From CAYVSF01 sp046482855 (GTDB lineage Bacteria > Bacteroidota > Bacteroidia > Bacteroidales > UBA12077), in contig JAWOEH010000204.1 in the NCBI GenBank assembly GCA_046482855.1, positions 1 through 25,130 on the forward strand: 25,130 nt of DNA. Reading direction: 5' to 3'. A program made the position numbers and the translations under genes. Under the pieces are notes generated by a model. It made no database searches. It had not been told where the DNA came from and saw nothing but the letters and a program-made list of their open reading frames with translations. Shown piece by piece: positions 14,582 through 21,559 of the stretch. Positions within the stretch are counted from its first letter, which is position 1. Each line of letters starts with the position of its first letter.

Positions 14582-15988
14582 CTATTCTATCAGGCTCTTT
14601 AACCGGGCTATTTGTTTTTGTTTATTTACTTCTCGTAGGCGCATAGCCGTTTTTGTAAAATATTGGTGATTGGAGATAAACTTAATTTGTAGTTTATTCC
14701 ACTGATTTATCGTATCAATTTTGTTGTGAGCCTTTAGTTCCTGATAAAGCGTGTTGGAAACGGGAATAAAATCACTTCGGCCCAGGTAATCCAGGTCGCT
14801 GTCGCACATAATGCGCTCCAACAAATTTCCGGGATTCGGGGGCATCTTGGTTGCCATAATCAACTGATTAACCATGGCAATTTGCTCTTCGCTATATTGA
14901 TAGCGTGGCAATATTTCAATGGCCAGCTGAGTGCTATGATATTCGTGCTCATCATAGTCGATTATATGACCTGCATCGTGGAAAAGCGCTGCTGTTTTTA
15001 GTAATAGGATCGCCTCATCATCTACTCCCTCGCCATAACCAATTAATTCGGCCTGATTCACTACGTCGATGGTATGTTTTACGCTATGGTAAAAAAGATT
15101 TTCGGGAAGTTCCCGTTCCAGTCTGTCGAGAATAAATTCTTGTAAGTCGGTAAACTGCCGGAGTAAATATTTATTTTTAAAGATCTTATTGGTAATTTTC
15201 CCAACTTTGCGGTTTTGGCTGAATGCCGGCTTAATGCGTTTTAAAAAGAAAATATCAATATCGCCACGGTATTTTACGGGTATATTGCCGTTATACTCAA
15301 ACTGGAAATATTCTTTGAGTAACTCATAGGTATTTACTGACAGATGAATTTGACTTTTGTCGCCTGCCGAAGCAATACGCGTGGCAATCTGTACCGTCTC
15401 TCCCTTAATGTCGTAGGACCTTTTTTTTCTGCCCTGAAATGTGGCTGTTACAGGGCCGGTATGGATACCCATTTGCAAACTCCAAAAATCCTGTTCACTT
15501 AGCTGATAGTTTTCGCGCAAGGTATCTACATAATTTTTCATTTCCATGGCAGCCAAGGCAACGTCTATGGGGTTTGTTATGTTCTTATCCGGTACTCCTC
15601 CTGCGCACATATAGGCATCACCTATGGTTTTGATTTTTTCGATTTTATATTTTTGAGTAATCTTATCAAATGCCAGTGTTATATTGTCCAGCTCGTCTAT
15701 AATAGTAGTGCTTCCGCGCTGATTACTTATGCGCTTAAATCCATCGATGTTAACATACAGCACGGTAACCATTTCGAATCGATGGGTATTGACCGCCCCG
15801 TAATTTCGAATATTGCCGGGAAGTACCTCAGCAGGTAGATGTGCCAATGTACGTTTTAGATCTTGGTTTTCCCGCTCAAATGCCTCGTTTTTTTTGCGAA
15901 GCATCTTTACCGATTTCGACAATTGTTTATTTTGCCGGAACAGATCGGCAATTCGGCGCAGAAGTTTTTCTTTTTCGGTAGTGGGCAT
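14582..15988 (-). CDS. Class III nucleotide cyclase-HD domain fusion protein
   Basis: The start is ATG 15988 (468 aa), preceded by a promoter-like sequence; the longer frame to 16042 opens with TTG and runs through that promoter. Residues 8-50 are a coiled coil. Residues 65-240 resemble a class III adenylyl/guanylyl cyclase: VTVLYVNIDGF, KTIGDAYMCAGG (Lys120, metal Asp124), SYDIKGETVQIATRI (Asp193, Arg204). Lys120 and Asp193 would favour ATP. However, the first metal Asp is Asn80 and the catalytic Asn is Gln200. Residues 285-410 are an HD-type phosphohydrolase domain with FYHSVKH (His301), ALFHDAG (His337, Asp338), HEYHS and CDSDLDYLGR. The protein is soluble with no membrane helix. Product and direction of signalling are uncertain. 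Confidence 0.82.
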   Translation of the reverse strand: MPTTEKEKLLRRIADLFRQNKQLSKSVKMLRKKNEAFERENQDLKRTLAHLPAEVLPGNIRNYGAVNTHRFEMVTVLYVNIDGFKRISNQRGSTTIIDELDNITLAFDKITQKYKIEKIKTIGDAYMCAGGVPDKNITNPIDVALAAMEMKNYVDTLRENYQLSEQDFWSLQMGIHTGPVTATFQGRKKRSYDIKGETVQIATRIASAGDKSQIHLSVNTYELLKEYFQFEYNGNIPVKYRGDIDIFFLKRIKPAFSQNRKVGKITNKIFKNKYLLRQFTDLQEFILDRLERELPENLFYHSVKHTIDVVNQAELIGYGEGVDDEAILLLKTAALFHDAGHIIDYDEHEYHSTQLAIEILPRYQYSEEQIAMVNQLIMATKMPPNPGNLLERIMCDSDLDYLGRSDFIPVSNTLYQELKAHNKIDTINQWNKLQIKFISNHQYFTKTAMRLREVNKQKQIARLKSLIE

Positions 15989-16006
15989 AGCATTTATTAT
16001 CTTGCT

Positions 16007-16038
16007 TAAATATACAAAATCTTCTTTCCAATAAACAA
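16007..16038 (-). promoter_or_regulatory. Candidate promoter of the cyclase-HD gene
   Basis: On the minus strand TATATTTA (16014-16007) is one base from TAnnTTTG, with TTG at 16038-16036 and a 21-base spacer. The start point near 16000 leaves about a dozen bases before ATG 15988, which is why that start is preferred over the upstream TTG. Confidence 0.4.
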
Positions 16039-16175
16039 GCAATTAGCTGCCCTTCCTACATGAAAATATTCTTGGTATTATAAATGTGGAGGTTAATAAG
16101 TTTTTCAGCAGAAGGTTTTACCAAAAAGTAAGACAGGGATCAGATGATCTTTACACACATGCCAACCTAACGCTT

Positions 16176-16183
16176 TATCTTTG
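16176..16183 (+). promoter_or_regulatory. Candidate -7 element for the small membrane protein
   Basis: TATCTTTG is an exact TAnnTTTG match 24 bases before ATG 16208. It overlaps an in-frame TTG at 16181, so that TTG is more likely promoter than start codon. No clear -33 TTG is seen. Confidence 0.45.
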
Positions 16184-16207
16184 AGACAAACTAAAACCAG
16201 TAGACCT

Positions 16208-16684
16208 ATGCTTCGAATCAGTTATTGGATCTTTACTATCTCTTGTGCTTTCTTGTTTCTCTTTCATATTTGGGACGTATCCTTTTTGAATTCCTCAAGT
16301 CTTTTTCACTTTCATTTATTAGTGGCCAATATGTTTTCATTACATATCATGCGTATGTTGTTACTTATTGGAATATTGAAATGGGGGAAGATATCTTTCC
16401 GCATAGCCATATCAAAAAATCTGCAACGAGGAGTCGTGTTGCTGTATGATGCACACACAAAATGGCTATTCACCTTATCGGTGGGTATTGCTATATTTCT
16501 GGTTATACTATCTGTTTGTACTGTTGTCTATTGGTTCTTTCCATTGTTTAGGTTTGCTGTTGCCGGTGCATTTTTAAGTTACATGCTGATTATAATGCCC
16601 ACTCCAAAAGGTAATCCAAGTGGTGTCCGGAAGAAATTGAATCAGAGCCCTGAGTATTGGTGTCCAACGATTATTACTCCTTAA
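16208..16684 (+). CDS. Small membrane protein of unknown function, 158 aa
   Basis: I do not recognise a family. From ATG 16208 (MLRISYWIFTISCAFLFLFH) the protein has four hydrophobic segments, near residues 7-24, 37-57, 83-106 and 109-130. Between the second and third lies a short basic stretch (ILKWGKISFRIAISKNLQRG). The C-terminus is polar (PTPKGNPSGVRKKLNQSPEY). It is very probably an inner-membrane protein. It is divergent from the cyclase-HD gene and its last 11 bases overlap the end of the convergent carboxypeptidase gene, so no terminator fits between them. Coding potential rests on the -7 element, the length and the coherent helices; similarity was not tested. Confidence 0.6.
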   Translation: MLRISYWIFTISCAFLFLFHIWDVSFLNSSSLFHFHLLVANMFSLHIMRMLLLIGILKWGKISFRIAISKNLQRGVVLLYDAHTKWLFTLSVGIAIFLVILSVCTVVYWFFPLFRFAVAGAFLSYMLIIMPTPKGNPSGVRKKLNQSPEYWCPTIITP

Positions 16685-18869
16685 AAAATAATGCCGACAA
16701 TTTTTCTTTGTTGCTATTGAGAACGATAAGGTATAAGCCCGGAGAAAGCGATTGGGTGTTAATTGGTGAAAGAGAGCTTCCGGTTGCTTCTACGTGATAT
16801 TTTTCTTCGCCTTGTAATGTATATATGGTAACACTGTAGGTTTGGGCAGGTGAAAATGGAAATCTTATGTTAAGATCTCCTTGACTGGGATTGGGAAAGA
16901 TACTAAGATCTTTGTTTCTAAAGAGGGGGGCATAGGTGTTTTGCGTTTTTTTCATCGTAAAAATCAGGTTGTTCTGCTCTTCATCCACCCAAAGCAAGGT
17001 ATCGATTGTTTTGTAAGAGGAATGTAGCAGTTTAATATGGTAGCGTCCGCGCTCCAGCATGGGTAATTGAAACGCTCCCTGGCTATTGGTTGCAGCCTCG
17101 TTAACCAGCAAATTTGTGTACCAGAACTGCACGTTTGCCCCCTCAATGGGGTTTCCATTTATGACATCTGTTACCTTACCGGTAGCTTCAAAGTAAATGG
17201 CCTCCTCGCTTTGCATAGTATGCGCATAGTTGATCTCGCTTTTTTCTAATGATAATGAAGTGCTGTATTTTTCGTGGCCTTGAGCTTTTAGGGTAAGCTG
17301 ATAGGCTTGAGCTGGTAGTTGATGGAAGTAAAACTCACCCTCACTGTTGGTAAACTGTTGGTAGCTTTTGTTTTCTCCCTGCAACTGTATAAAGGCATTT
17401 GGCAGCGCGCCTCCATTTACCGCTGAATAAAGTGTTCCTGCAAATGCTACTGTGTCAAGAGGAACAAGAGTAATGTTGAGGTATCGTCTCTCTTTCTTTG
17501 CCAGTGGGATACCTGTTATTGTGGTATCGCGGTACCAGGGAGCTTTTGCCTTTAATGTATAGGTGCCTGCATTAAGTAATCGGGCAAAGTAACCCGTTTC
17601 TTTACGGGTGAAAATCATAGAGCTATCTTCCCGGGTGTCGTAATTATTCAGGAAGATCTCCGCTTCGATGGCTTTCCCTGCAGTGTCGGTAACAAAACCA
17701 AAAACTCCCCACTTGCTGTACTCCATGAAAGAAAAAAGAGCCTCTTTGTTGTATTGCCACATCTCGGGAAGTAAGGCGGAAGGCATCAGTTTCGTGGTAC
17801 TCACTTCGATTGTGAGTTCGCGTATTTGCCGATGGTAGTTCATATAATCCTGGCGGCTGCCAAAAACCTGATACCATTGATACCCATTAGTTATGCCAGT
17901 GGTGTTTACCGAGGTAAAGTAGCCCTCAGGACTATTGGATTGGGCGTTTGAGGCATAGGCCAGTGATGCATCAATAAACCAATAGTTGTCGGGGTGAAGG
18001 TGTTCAACTACATCCCACGGGTAATTTACTACTTCGGCCCCTCCATGGAAGTTGGCAGCAAGGGTAATGGGTGTAGTTTCTGTCCATTTCATCATGGCTT
18101 TGCTTTCCAGCTGGTGGGGTTGGCTGTCGGGGTGAGGATCGCCAGTGGGATCCGGGAAATTGCGGTTGAGGTCCACCATATTTGCGTTGTACCTACTGGC
18201 TCCCTCTACGGTATGATTCCCTGTACGGTAAGTGCCATCGGGGTTGGCCAGCGGGTTGATATAGATGACGTTGCTATCCAGTAAGGCTTTTATTTCCGGC
18301 GAGTTAACATAGCCTTGAAGCAAGCTATCAATCAGGCGCAGCATGAGGATGTAGCCGGTGGTTTCGTCGCCATGCATCGTGGAAGTCAGAAAGATTCCCG
18401 GCTTACTGGTTTTGTGCTTAAAAGAGCCGGTAATTTCAGCCATGTATAGCTCCCTGTCTTCAACACTTTTACCTATGCTGTAAACATTGCACATAGGTTC
18501 GTTGGCAAATTTCTCCATCAAGGCCTGGTAACAGCCGTAGGTGGGGTATTTATCCCAACTGCTCATTTCGTTGGGTGTTGAAGCCATAATGATGCTGCCC
18601 TCTTTTTGGCGGAATTCCGATGGCAGTGGCAGCGGCTGAATCAACAGGTCCGTTCGTTGCAACTTCTTCCACTGTTCGGGAGTAGCATAAGCATATACGT
18701 TTTTGTTACTAATGTGGTCGATGGACATCCATCGGGTAAGCGTATCGAGTTGTATTCGGGAAGAGTAGGGAAAAGAGAAATAGGACTCTTTTCGCTCCTG
18801 AGCTTGGGTATTTACCTTCGCAAAAGCGAAAAGAATCAAAAGGATGAAAACGAGTGATTTTCTATTCAT
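16674..18869 (-). CDS. Secreted M14 zinc carboxypeptidase with type IX sorting domain
   Basis: ATG 18869 gives 731 residues and a clean signal peptide (SLVFILLILFAFAKVNTQAQ); the longer frame to 18905 puts unrelated residues before it. The M14 catalytic domain spans about 100-395: zinc ligands in TMHGDETTG and NFHGGAEVV, substrate-binding NPDGTYRTGN and VDLNRNFPD, and the catalytic Glu in LTIEVSTTK. Three CarbopepD-regulatory-like beta domains follow (about 400-480, 485-560, 565-645). The last 75 residues are a T9SS type A sorting domain with the SIFPNPSQGDLNIRF motif. The enzyme should trim C-terminal residues from extracellular peptides. Its start overlaps the serpin stop by 8 bases. Confidence 0.93.
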   Translation of the reverse strand: MNRKSLVFILLILFAFAKVNTQAQERKESYFSFPYSSRIQLDTLTRWMSIDHISNKNVYAYATPEQWKKLQRTDLLIQPLPLPSEFRQKEGSIIMASTPNEMSSWDKYPTYGCYQALMEKFANEPMCNVYSIGKSVEDRELYMAEITGSFKHKTSKPGIFLTSTMHGDETTGYILMLRLIDSLLQGYVNSPEIKALLDSNVIYINPLANPDGTYRTGNHTVEGASRYNANMVDLNRNFPDPTGDPHPDSQPHQLESKAMMKWTETTPITLAANFHGGAEVVNYPWDVVEHLHPDNYWFIDASLAYASNAQSNSPEGYFTSVNTTGITNGYQWYQVFGSRQDYMNYHRQIRELTIEVSTTKLMPSALLPEMWQYNKEALFSFMEYSKWGVFGFVTDTAGKAIEAEIFLNNYDTREDSSMIFTRKETGYFARLLNAGTYTLKAKAPWYRDTTITGIPLAKKERRYLNITLVPLDTVAFAGTLYSAVNGGALPNAFIQLQGENKSYQQFTNSEGEFYFHQLPAQAYQLTLKAQGHEKYSTSLSLEKSEINYAHTMQSEEAIYFEATGKVTDVINGNPIEGANVQFWYTNLLVNEAATNSQGAFQLPMLERGRYHIKLLHSSYKTIDTLLWVDEEQNNLIFTMKKTQNTYAPLFRNKDLSIFPNPSQGDLNIRFPFSPAQTYSVTIYTLQGEEKYHVEATGSSLSPINTQSLSPGLYLIVLNSNKEKLSALFFKE

Positions 18870-20046
18870 TTGGATCCATAATACGGCCCATAAACAGGAT
18901 GGCACTGGTTTTATTATCTTTTAACAGGAACATGAAAGGATGATTTGCCTTAACGGTTGCCTGGTTTCTCACCATTGAGGTTTTTACCATGGTTATAGCT
19001 GTAGCGGCAGCAGCTTCGGTACCCACTTCATTTACATCGATATAGGTTTTGTGCAACACTTTGTCAATCACGAGTTTCGCCTGGTCGGTCATGCCTGTAA
19101 AGTCGGCGTTACTGGTGAAGGGAAGTGTCATGCCTAATTGCTGTAAGGGCTCGGAAAGGCTGTAGGTCCGCTCCATCGTAAATTTGGGCAGGGTCAGTTG
19201 AACCTTGGTATGCTTCATTTTCTGGAGATACTCTTGGTAAAGGGTATGGGTAAAGTTTTTTTCAACTGCCAGCAGGTCGAATCGTTTTTTTGGAACAATC
19301 AGAATCATGGATACATCTCCTCCTTCGTAGGGGAGTTCAACCACCTGAGCCATTTTGTCTTCGTAATAAGAGGTATTGAGCGATTGATTCATCATTTGTG
19401 CCTGCGTGTGGCATTTTTTAAATACGTAGAAGGTGTCCTCTTTGGTGTTTTCTTCTTTGAAAGGAGTTGCCCAGTCGCCTTTGAAGTAGAGTGCATTGAC
19501 CAAAATCATTTGAGTGGATCTTTTAATGGCACTTTGGGGCAGCAGGTCAGTGATTTTGTCATGGGTTTTTTCCTCAACCCAGTTGTTTATTCTATCACGT
19601 GATCCTGCGGGATCTTCCGAAAAGGAAGTACGCTTAAGTCCTGCTCCATAGTGCTGGGTTAGGGTTTCGGAAAAAATGGGTTGCAATTTCAACCCCGATT
19701 GAATCCACACTGCATTTGCCAGACTTAACGATAGTCCCTCTTTCTCTTTATTCAGCAGGGTGTTTAATTGTGCGTATTCGCTGTGAAAGGCATCGGTATT
19801 GGGGCCAAAATGGAGTGTTTGTTGCAATTGTGTGGCGGTTTCCCCTTTTGCACCGGCATACGTCATGGCAAAAGCCGAGGAGATGCTCAGGGGACTGTAA
19901 AACATGTTAACCGGTTCTTTTCGAAGTTGGTGATAGAGTTCCATGGTAAAGCGGTTGTTTCCCTGAGTCGCCTTTTCGGCATTTTGTGCAAGGGCAGAAG
20001 CACTACTAAAAATCGCGAGAAGCAGAATTAGATTAAATCTTTTCAT
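18862..20046 (-). CDS. Secreted inhibitory serpin
   Basis: The 394-residue protein has a signal peptide (LILLLAIFSSASALAQ) and the complete serpin fold. Markers are FYSPLSISSAFAMTYAGAKG near residue 50, NWVEEKTHDKI near 150, LVNALYFKGDW near 185 and the C-terminal HPFMFLLKDNKTSAILFMGR. The reactive-loop hinge EVGTEAAAAT (340-349) has the small residues required for loop insertion, so it should be inhibitory. Counting 17 residues from the hinge Glu puts Thr356 at P1 and Ser357 at P1', preceded by Lys355. Bacterial serpins inhibit serine or cysteine proteases by suicide trapping. It is translationally coupled to the downstream carboxypeptidase. The target protease is unknown, and no protease inhibited by serpins is encoded in this window. 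Confidence 0.95.
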   Translation of the reverse strand: MKRFNLILLLAIFSSASALAQNAEKATQGNNRFTMELYHQLRKEPVNMFYSPLSISSAFAMTYAGAKGETATQLQQTLHFGPNTDAFHSEYAQLNTLLNKEKEGLSLSLANAVWIQSGLKLQPIFSETLTQHYGAGLKRTSFSEDPAGSRDRINNWVEEKTHDKITDLLPQSAIKRSTQMILVNALYFKGDWATPFKEENTKEDTFYVFKKCHTQAQMMNQSLNTSYYEDKMAQVVELPYEGGDVSMILIVPKKRFDLLAVEKNFTHTLYQEYLQKMKHTKVQLTLPKFTMERTYSLSEPLQQLGMTLPFTSNADFTGMTDQAKLVIDKVLHKTYIDVNEVGTEAAAATAITMVKTSMVRNQATVKANHPFMFLLKDNKTSAILFMGRIMDPNE

Positions 20047-20135
20047 CTGATTTGTGTTTTTATTTTACTGGTTAGTTGGTGTTTGTTATGAGATATGTAT
20101 GAGATGTGTTTTTCTGTTAATGATAGCTTGTAACG

Positions 20136-20143
20136 CAAAAATA
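20136..20143 (-). promoter_or_regulatory. Candidate -7 element for serpin-carboxypeptidase operon
   Basis: On the minus strand this reads TATTTTTG, an exact TAnnTTTG match, about 90 bases before the serpin ATG at 20046. A matching TTG -33 element is not evident, so the call is tentative. Confidence 0.3.
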
Positions 20144-20228
20144 CACATAAATTTTGGGTTCTGTTAGGCTTGATATAAACGTTATTCTTCTTTAACAGGT
20201 TAAGAAATTATTAAAATGCGGAAAATAG

Positions 20229-20259
20229 TTGGTTTATAAAATACATTTATCTATACTTG
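20229..20259 (+). promoter_or_regulatory. Promoter of the his leader-operon transcript
   Basis: TTG at 20229-20231 and TATACTTG at 20252-20259 are 20 bases apart, and the -7 element has one mismatch to TAnnTTTG. Start near 20266 places the first leader ATG (20279) about 13 bases into the mRNA, as in the trp unit. Confidence 0.55.
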
Positions 20260-20278
20260 CAATCTGAAAAGACAAAAA

Positions 20279-20332
20279 ATGAACCAAACATTAGCACATA
20301 CTGTACATCATCACCACCATCATGGCGGGTAA
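20279..20332 (+). CDS. hisL: his leader peptide 1, 17 aa
   Basis: The ORF reads MNQTLAHTVHHHHHHGG. Six consecutive His codons occupy 20306-20323, with a further His codon at 20297. It is followed by an intrinsic terminator and lies upstream of hisG, so it is a His-sensing attenuator peptide: shortage of charged tRNA-His stalls the ribosome and favours read-through. The CAT/CAC mixture argues against a simple-sequence artefact. No Shine-Dalgarno is present, only an A-rich stretch before the ATG. Confidence 0.93.
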   Translation: MNQTLAHTVHHHHHHGG

Positions 20333-20344
20333 TGCTGTATGTGC
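20294..20344 (+). promoter_or_regulatory. Leader-1 hairpin enclosing the His codons
   Basis: GCACATAC (20294-20301) pairs perfectly with GTATGTGC (20337-20344), extended inward by three pairs past one mismatch (20303-20305 with 20333-20335). All six contiguous His codons and the stop codon lie in the loop. A translating or stalled ribosome would melt this stem by covering its 5' arm, freeing the 3' arm and the sequence next to it for the antiterminator. Confidence 0.65.
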
Positions 20345-20397
20345 GAAATTTTGCGTAGATAATTAATTTAAAAATATACTACAGGCCGCAATTTCGC
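20343..20397 (+). promoter_or_regulatory. Antiterminator of his attenuator 1
   Basis: GCGAAA-TT-TTGCG (20343-20355) pairs with CGCAATTTCGC (20387-20397), giving 11 pairs with two bulged Ts and a 31-base loop. This consumes the middle of the terminator stem and its loop, so the two structures exclude each other. The 5' arm overlaps the end of the leader-1 hairpin by two bases, linking the switch to ribosome position. Confidence 0.65.
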
Positions 20398-20408
20398 GGC
20401 CTTTTTTT
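20383..20408 (+). terminator. Intrinsic terminator of his attenuator 1
   Basis: AGGCCGC (20383-20389) and GCGGCCT (20396-20402) form a perfect seven-pair GC-rich stem with a six-base loop, followed by seven Ts (20402-20408). It lies between the first and second His leader peptides. Confidence 0.9.
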
Positions 20409-20428
20409 GTTTTACAACCTTTACAACT

Positions 20429-20512
20429 ATGAAAATATACATAACTACCATTCATCATCACCATCATCATTTTGCTGTTGCTTTCGCAATGGAGCAGATA
20501 GATGTTGGCTAA
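20429..20512 (+). CDS. his leader peptide 2, 27 aa
   Basis: A second His leader ORF begins MKIYITTIHHHHHH, with six consecutive His codons at 20453-20470, and continues FAVAFAMEQIDVG to a TAA at 20510. It lies 20 bases downstream of the first attenuator's T-run and is followed by its own terminator before hisG. Apart from the His run it is unrelated in sequence to leader 1, so a recent simple tandem duplication is unlikely. It should sense charged tRNA-His independently, in series with unit 1. Confidence 0.9.
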   Translation: MKIYITTIHHHHHHFAVAFAMEQIDVG

Positions 20513-20529
20513 AAATGTAAGCATTTTAG

Positions 20530-20563
20530 AAAAAAGCCCGCAGCACTGCTGCGGGCTTTTTTT
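20530..20563 (+). terminator. Intrinsic terminator of his attenuator 2
   Basis: GCCCGCAG (20536-20543) and CTGCGGGC (20549-20556) form a perfect eight-pair stem with a CACTG loop, flanked by six As and seven Ts that extend the pairing. It ends 23 bases before the hisG ATG. I could not find an equally clear antiterminator: GGCT (20507-20510) with AGCC (20535-20538), stacked on a CTAAAAATG/CATTTTAG hairpin (20509-20529), is the best candidate and is weak. Confidence 0.9.
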
Positions 20564-20586
20564 GTAACCCATAAACAACTTTTATT

Positions 20587-21444
20587 ATGACAAAATTGAA
20601 AATTGCCATTCAAAAAAAAGGACGACTTAGTGAAAAGTCTCTGGAACTCTTGAAAGAATGTGGCATAAGCCTGACAAATGGAAACCGAAAACTTATCTCG
20701 GTCTCCTCAAACTTTCCCGTTGAACTGTTATTTGTTCGCGATGATGATATTCCCCAATATGTGTACGATGGTGTGGCCGACCTGGGCATTGTGGGTGAAA
20801 ATGAACTGTTAGAGAAAGATCTTCCCCTTCAGGTTGTTCAATCTTTGGGCTTTGCAAAGTGTCGCATGTCCCTGGCCATCCCGAAATCCGAAAGCTATGA
20901 CTCACTTGCTTACTTTAATGGCAAACGCATTGCTACTTCCTATCCGGTAATTCTTCAGAAGTTTTTGCAGGAGAACAATATCGATGCTGAGATACACTAC
21001 ATCAGTGGTTCGGTTGAAATTGCACCTGGGATTGGGTTGGCAGAAGGAATTTTTGATATTGTGAGCTCTGGAAGTACATTGATATCCAATGGATTAAAAG
21101 AGGTGGAACGGGTATTGAAATCGGAAGCCGTTATTTTAGGAACTGCCGACTTGTCAACCGAGAAGAAAGCCTTGCTCGATCAGCTGTTGTTTCGCATCAA
21201 AGCCGTATTACGTTCACGCAACGCTAAGTATATCTTGCTGAATGCACCCAATGAGCGGTTGCAGGAAATTATTGATATTATTCCCGGAATGAAGAGTCCT
21301 ACTATCATGCCTTTGGCAAAGGGAAACTGGAGTTCCCTCCACTCGGTGCTGGAGGAAGGAGATTTCTGGAATGTGATTGACAAACTTAAAGCTTTGGGGG
21401 CACAAGGCATTTTGGTGGTACCCATCGAGAAGATGATTCTCTAA
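20587..21444 (+). CDS. hisG: ATP phosphoribosyltransferase, long form
   Basis: HisG joins ATP and PRPP, the first and feedback-controlled step of histidine synthesis. Its 285 residues make it the long, HisZ-independent form. The start (LKIAIQKKGRLSEKSLELLK) and GVADLGIVGENEL are catalytic-domain motifs. EIAPGIGLAEGIFDIVSSGS near residue 140 is the PRPP-binding region, and about residues 210-285 form the ACT-like regulatory domain where histidine binds. It is the first structural gene after the two tandem His attenuators, and 190 bases separate it from hisD. No hisZ is expected. Confidence 0.97.
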   Translation: MTKLKIAIQKKGRLSEKSLELLKECGISLTNGNRKLISVSSNFPVELLFVRDDDIPQYVYDGVADLGIVGENELLEKDLPLQVVQSLGFAKCRMSLAIPKSESYDSLAYFNGKRIATSYPVILQKFLQENNIDAEIHYISGSVEIAPGIGLAEGIFDIVSSGSTLISNGLKEVERVLKSEAVILGTADLSTEKKALLDQLLFRIKAVLRSRNAKYILLNAPNERLQEIIDIIPGMKSPTIMPLAKGNWSSLHSVLEEGDFWNVIDKLKALGAQGILVVPIEKMIL

Positions 21445-21559
21445 ATCACAACAGACAAGTTTACCCTCTTAAAAAAAAGGATGTTATGAGCCGAACTATG
21501 ACAGTGATTTTTTCTACACTCAACTCATTATTATGAGGCTGCAAATATCTTGTGATGAA

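Noticed and set aside
14582..15988. Cyclase as part of an anti-phage cyclic-nucleotide defence system
   Set aside because: No effector gene lies next to it; the neighbours are a divergent small membrane protein and housekeeping or envelope genes, and the HD fusion is not the usual layout.
15989..16042. Longer cyclase-HD start at 16042
   Set aside because: It is a TTG codon and the extension covers a TTG-N21-TATATTTA promoter-like sequence; ATG 15988 lies just downstream of it.
16181..16207. TTG start for the small membrane protein
   Set aside because: The TTG is the end of an exact TATCTTTG -7 element; ATG 16208 begins the hydrophobic N-terminus.
20306..20470. Repeated CAT/CAC runs that could be read as a simple-sequence repeat or a cloning-type His tag
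   Set aside because: Both runs are in frame in short ORFs with stops, each followed by an intrinsic terminator upstream of hisG. That context fits leader peptides, not a repeat or a tag.
21487..21537. 16-codon ORF (MSRTMTVIFSTLNSLL) in the hisG-hisD gap
   Set aside because: It contains no His codon and is not followed by a terminator, so it does not look like a third leader peptide; a chance ORF is more likely.
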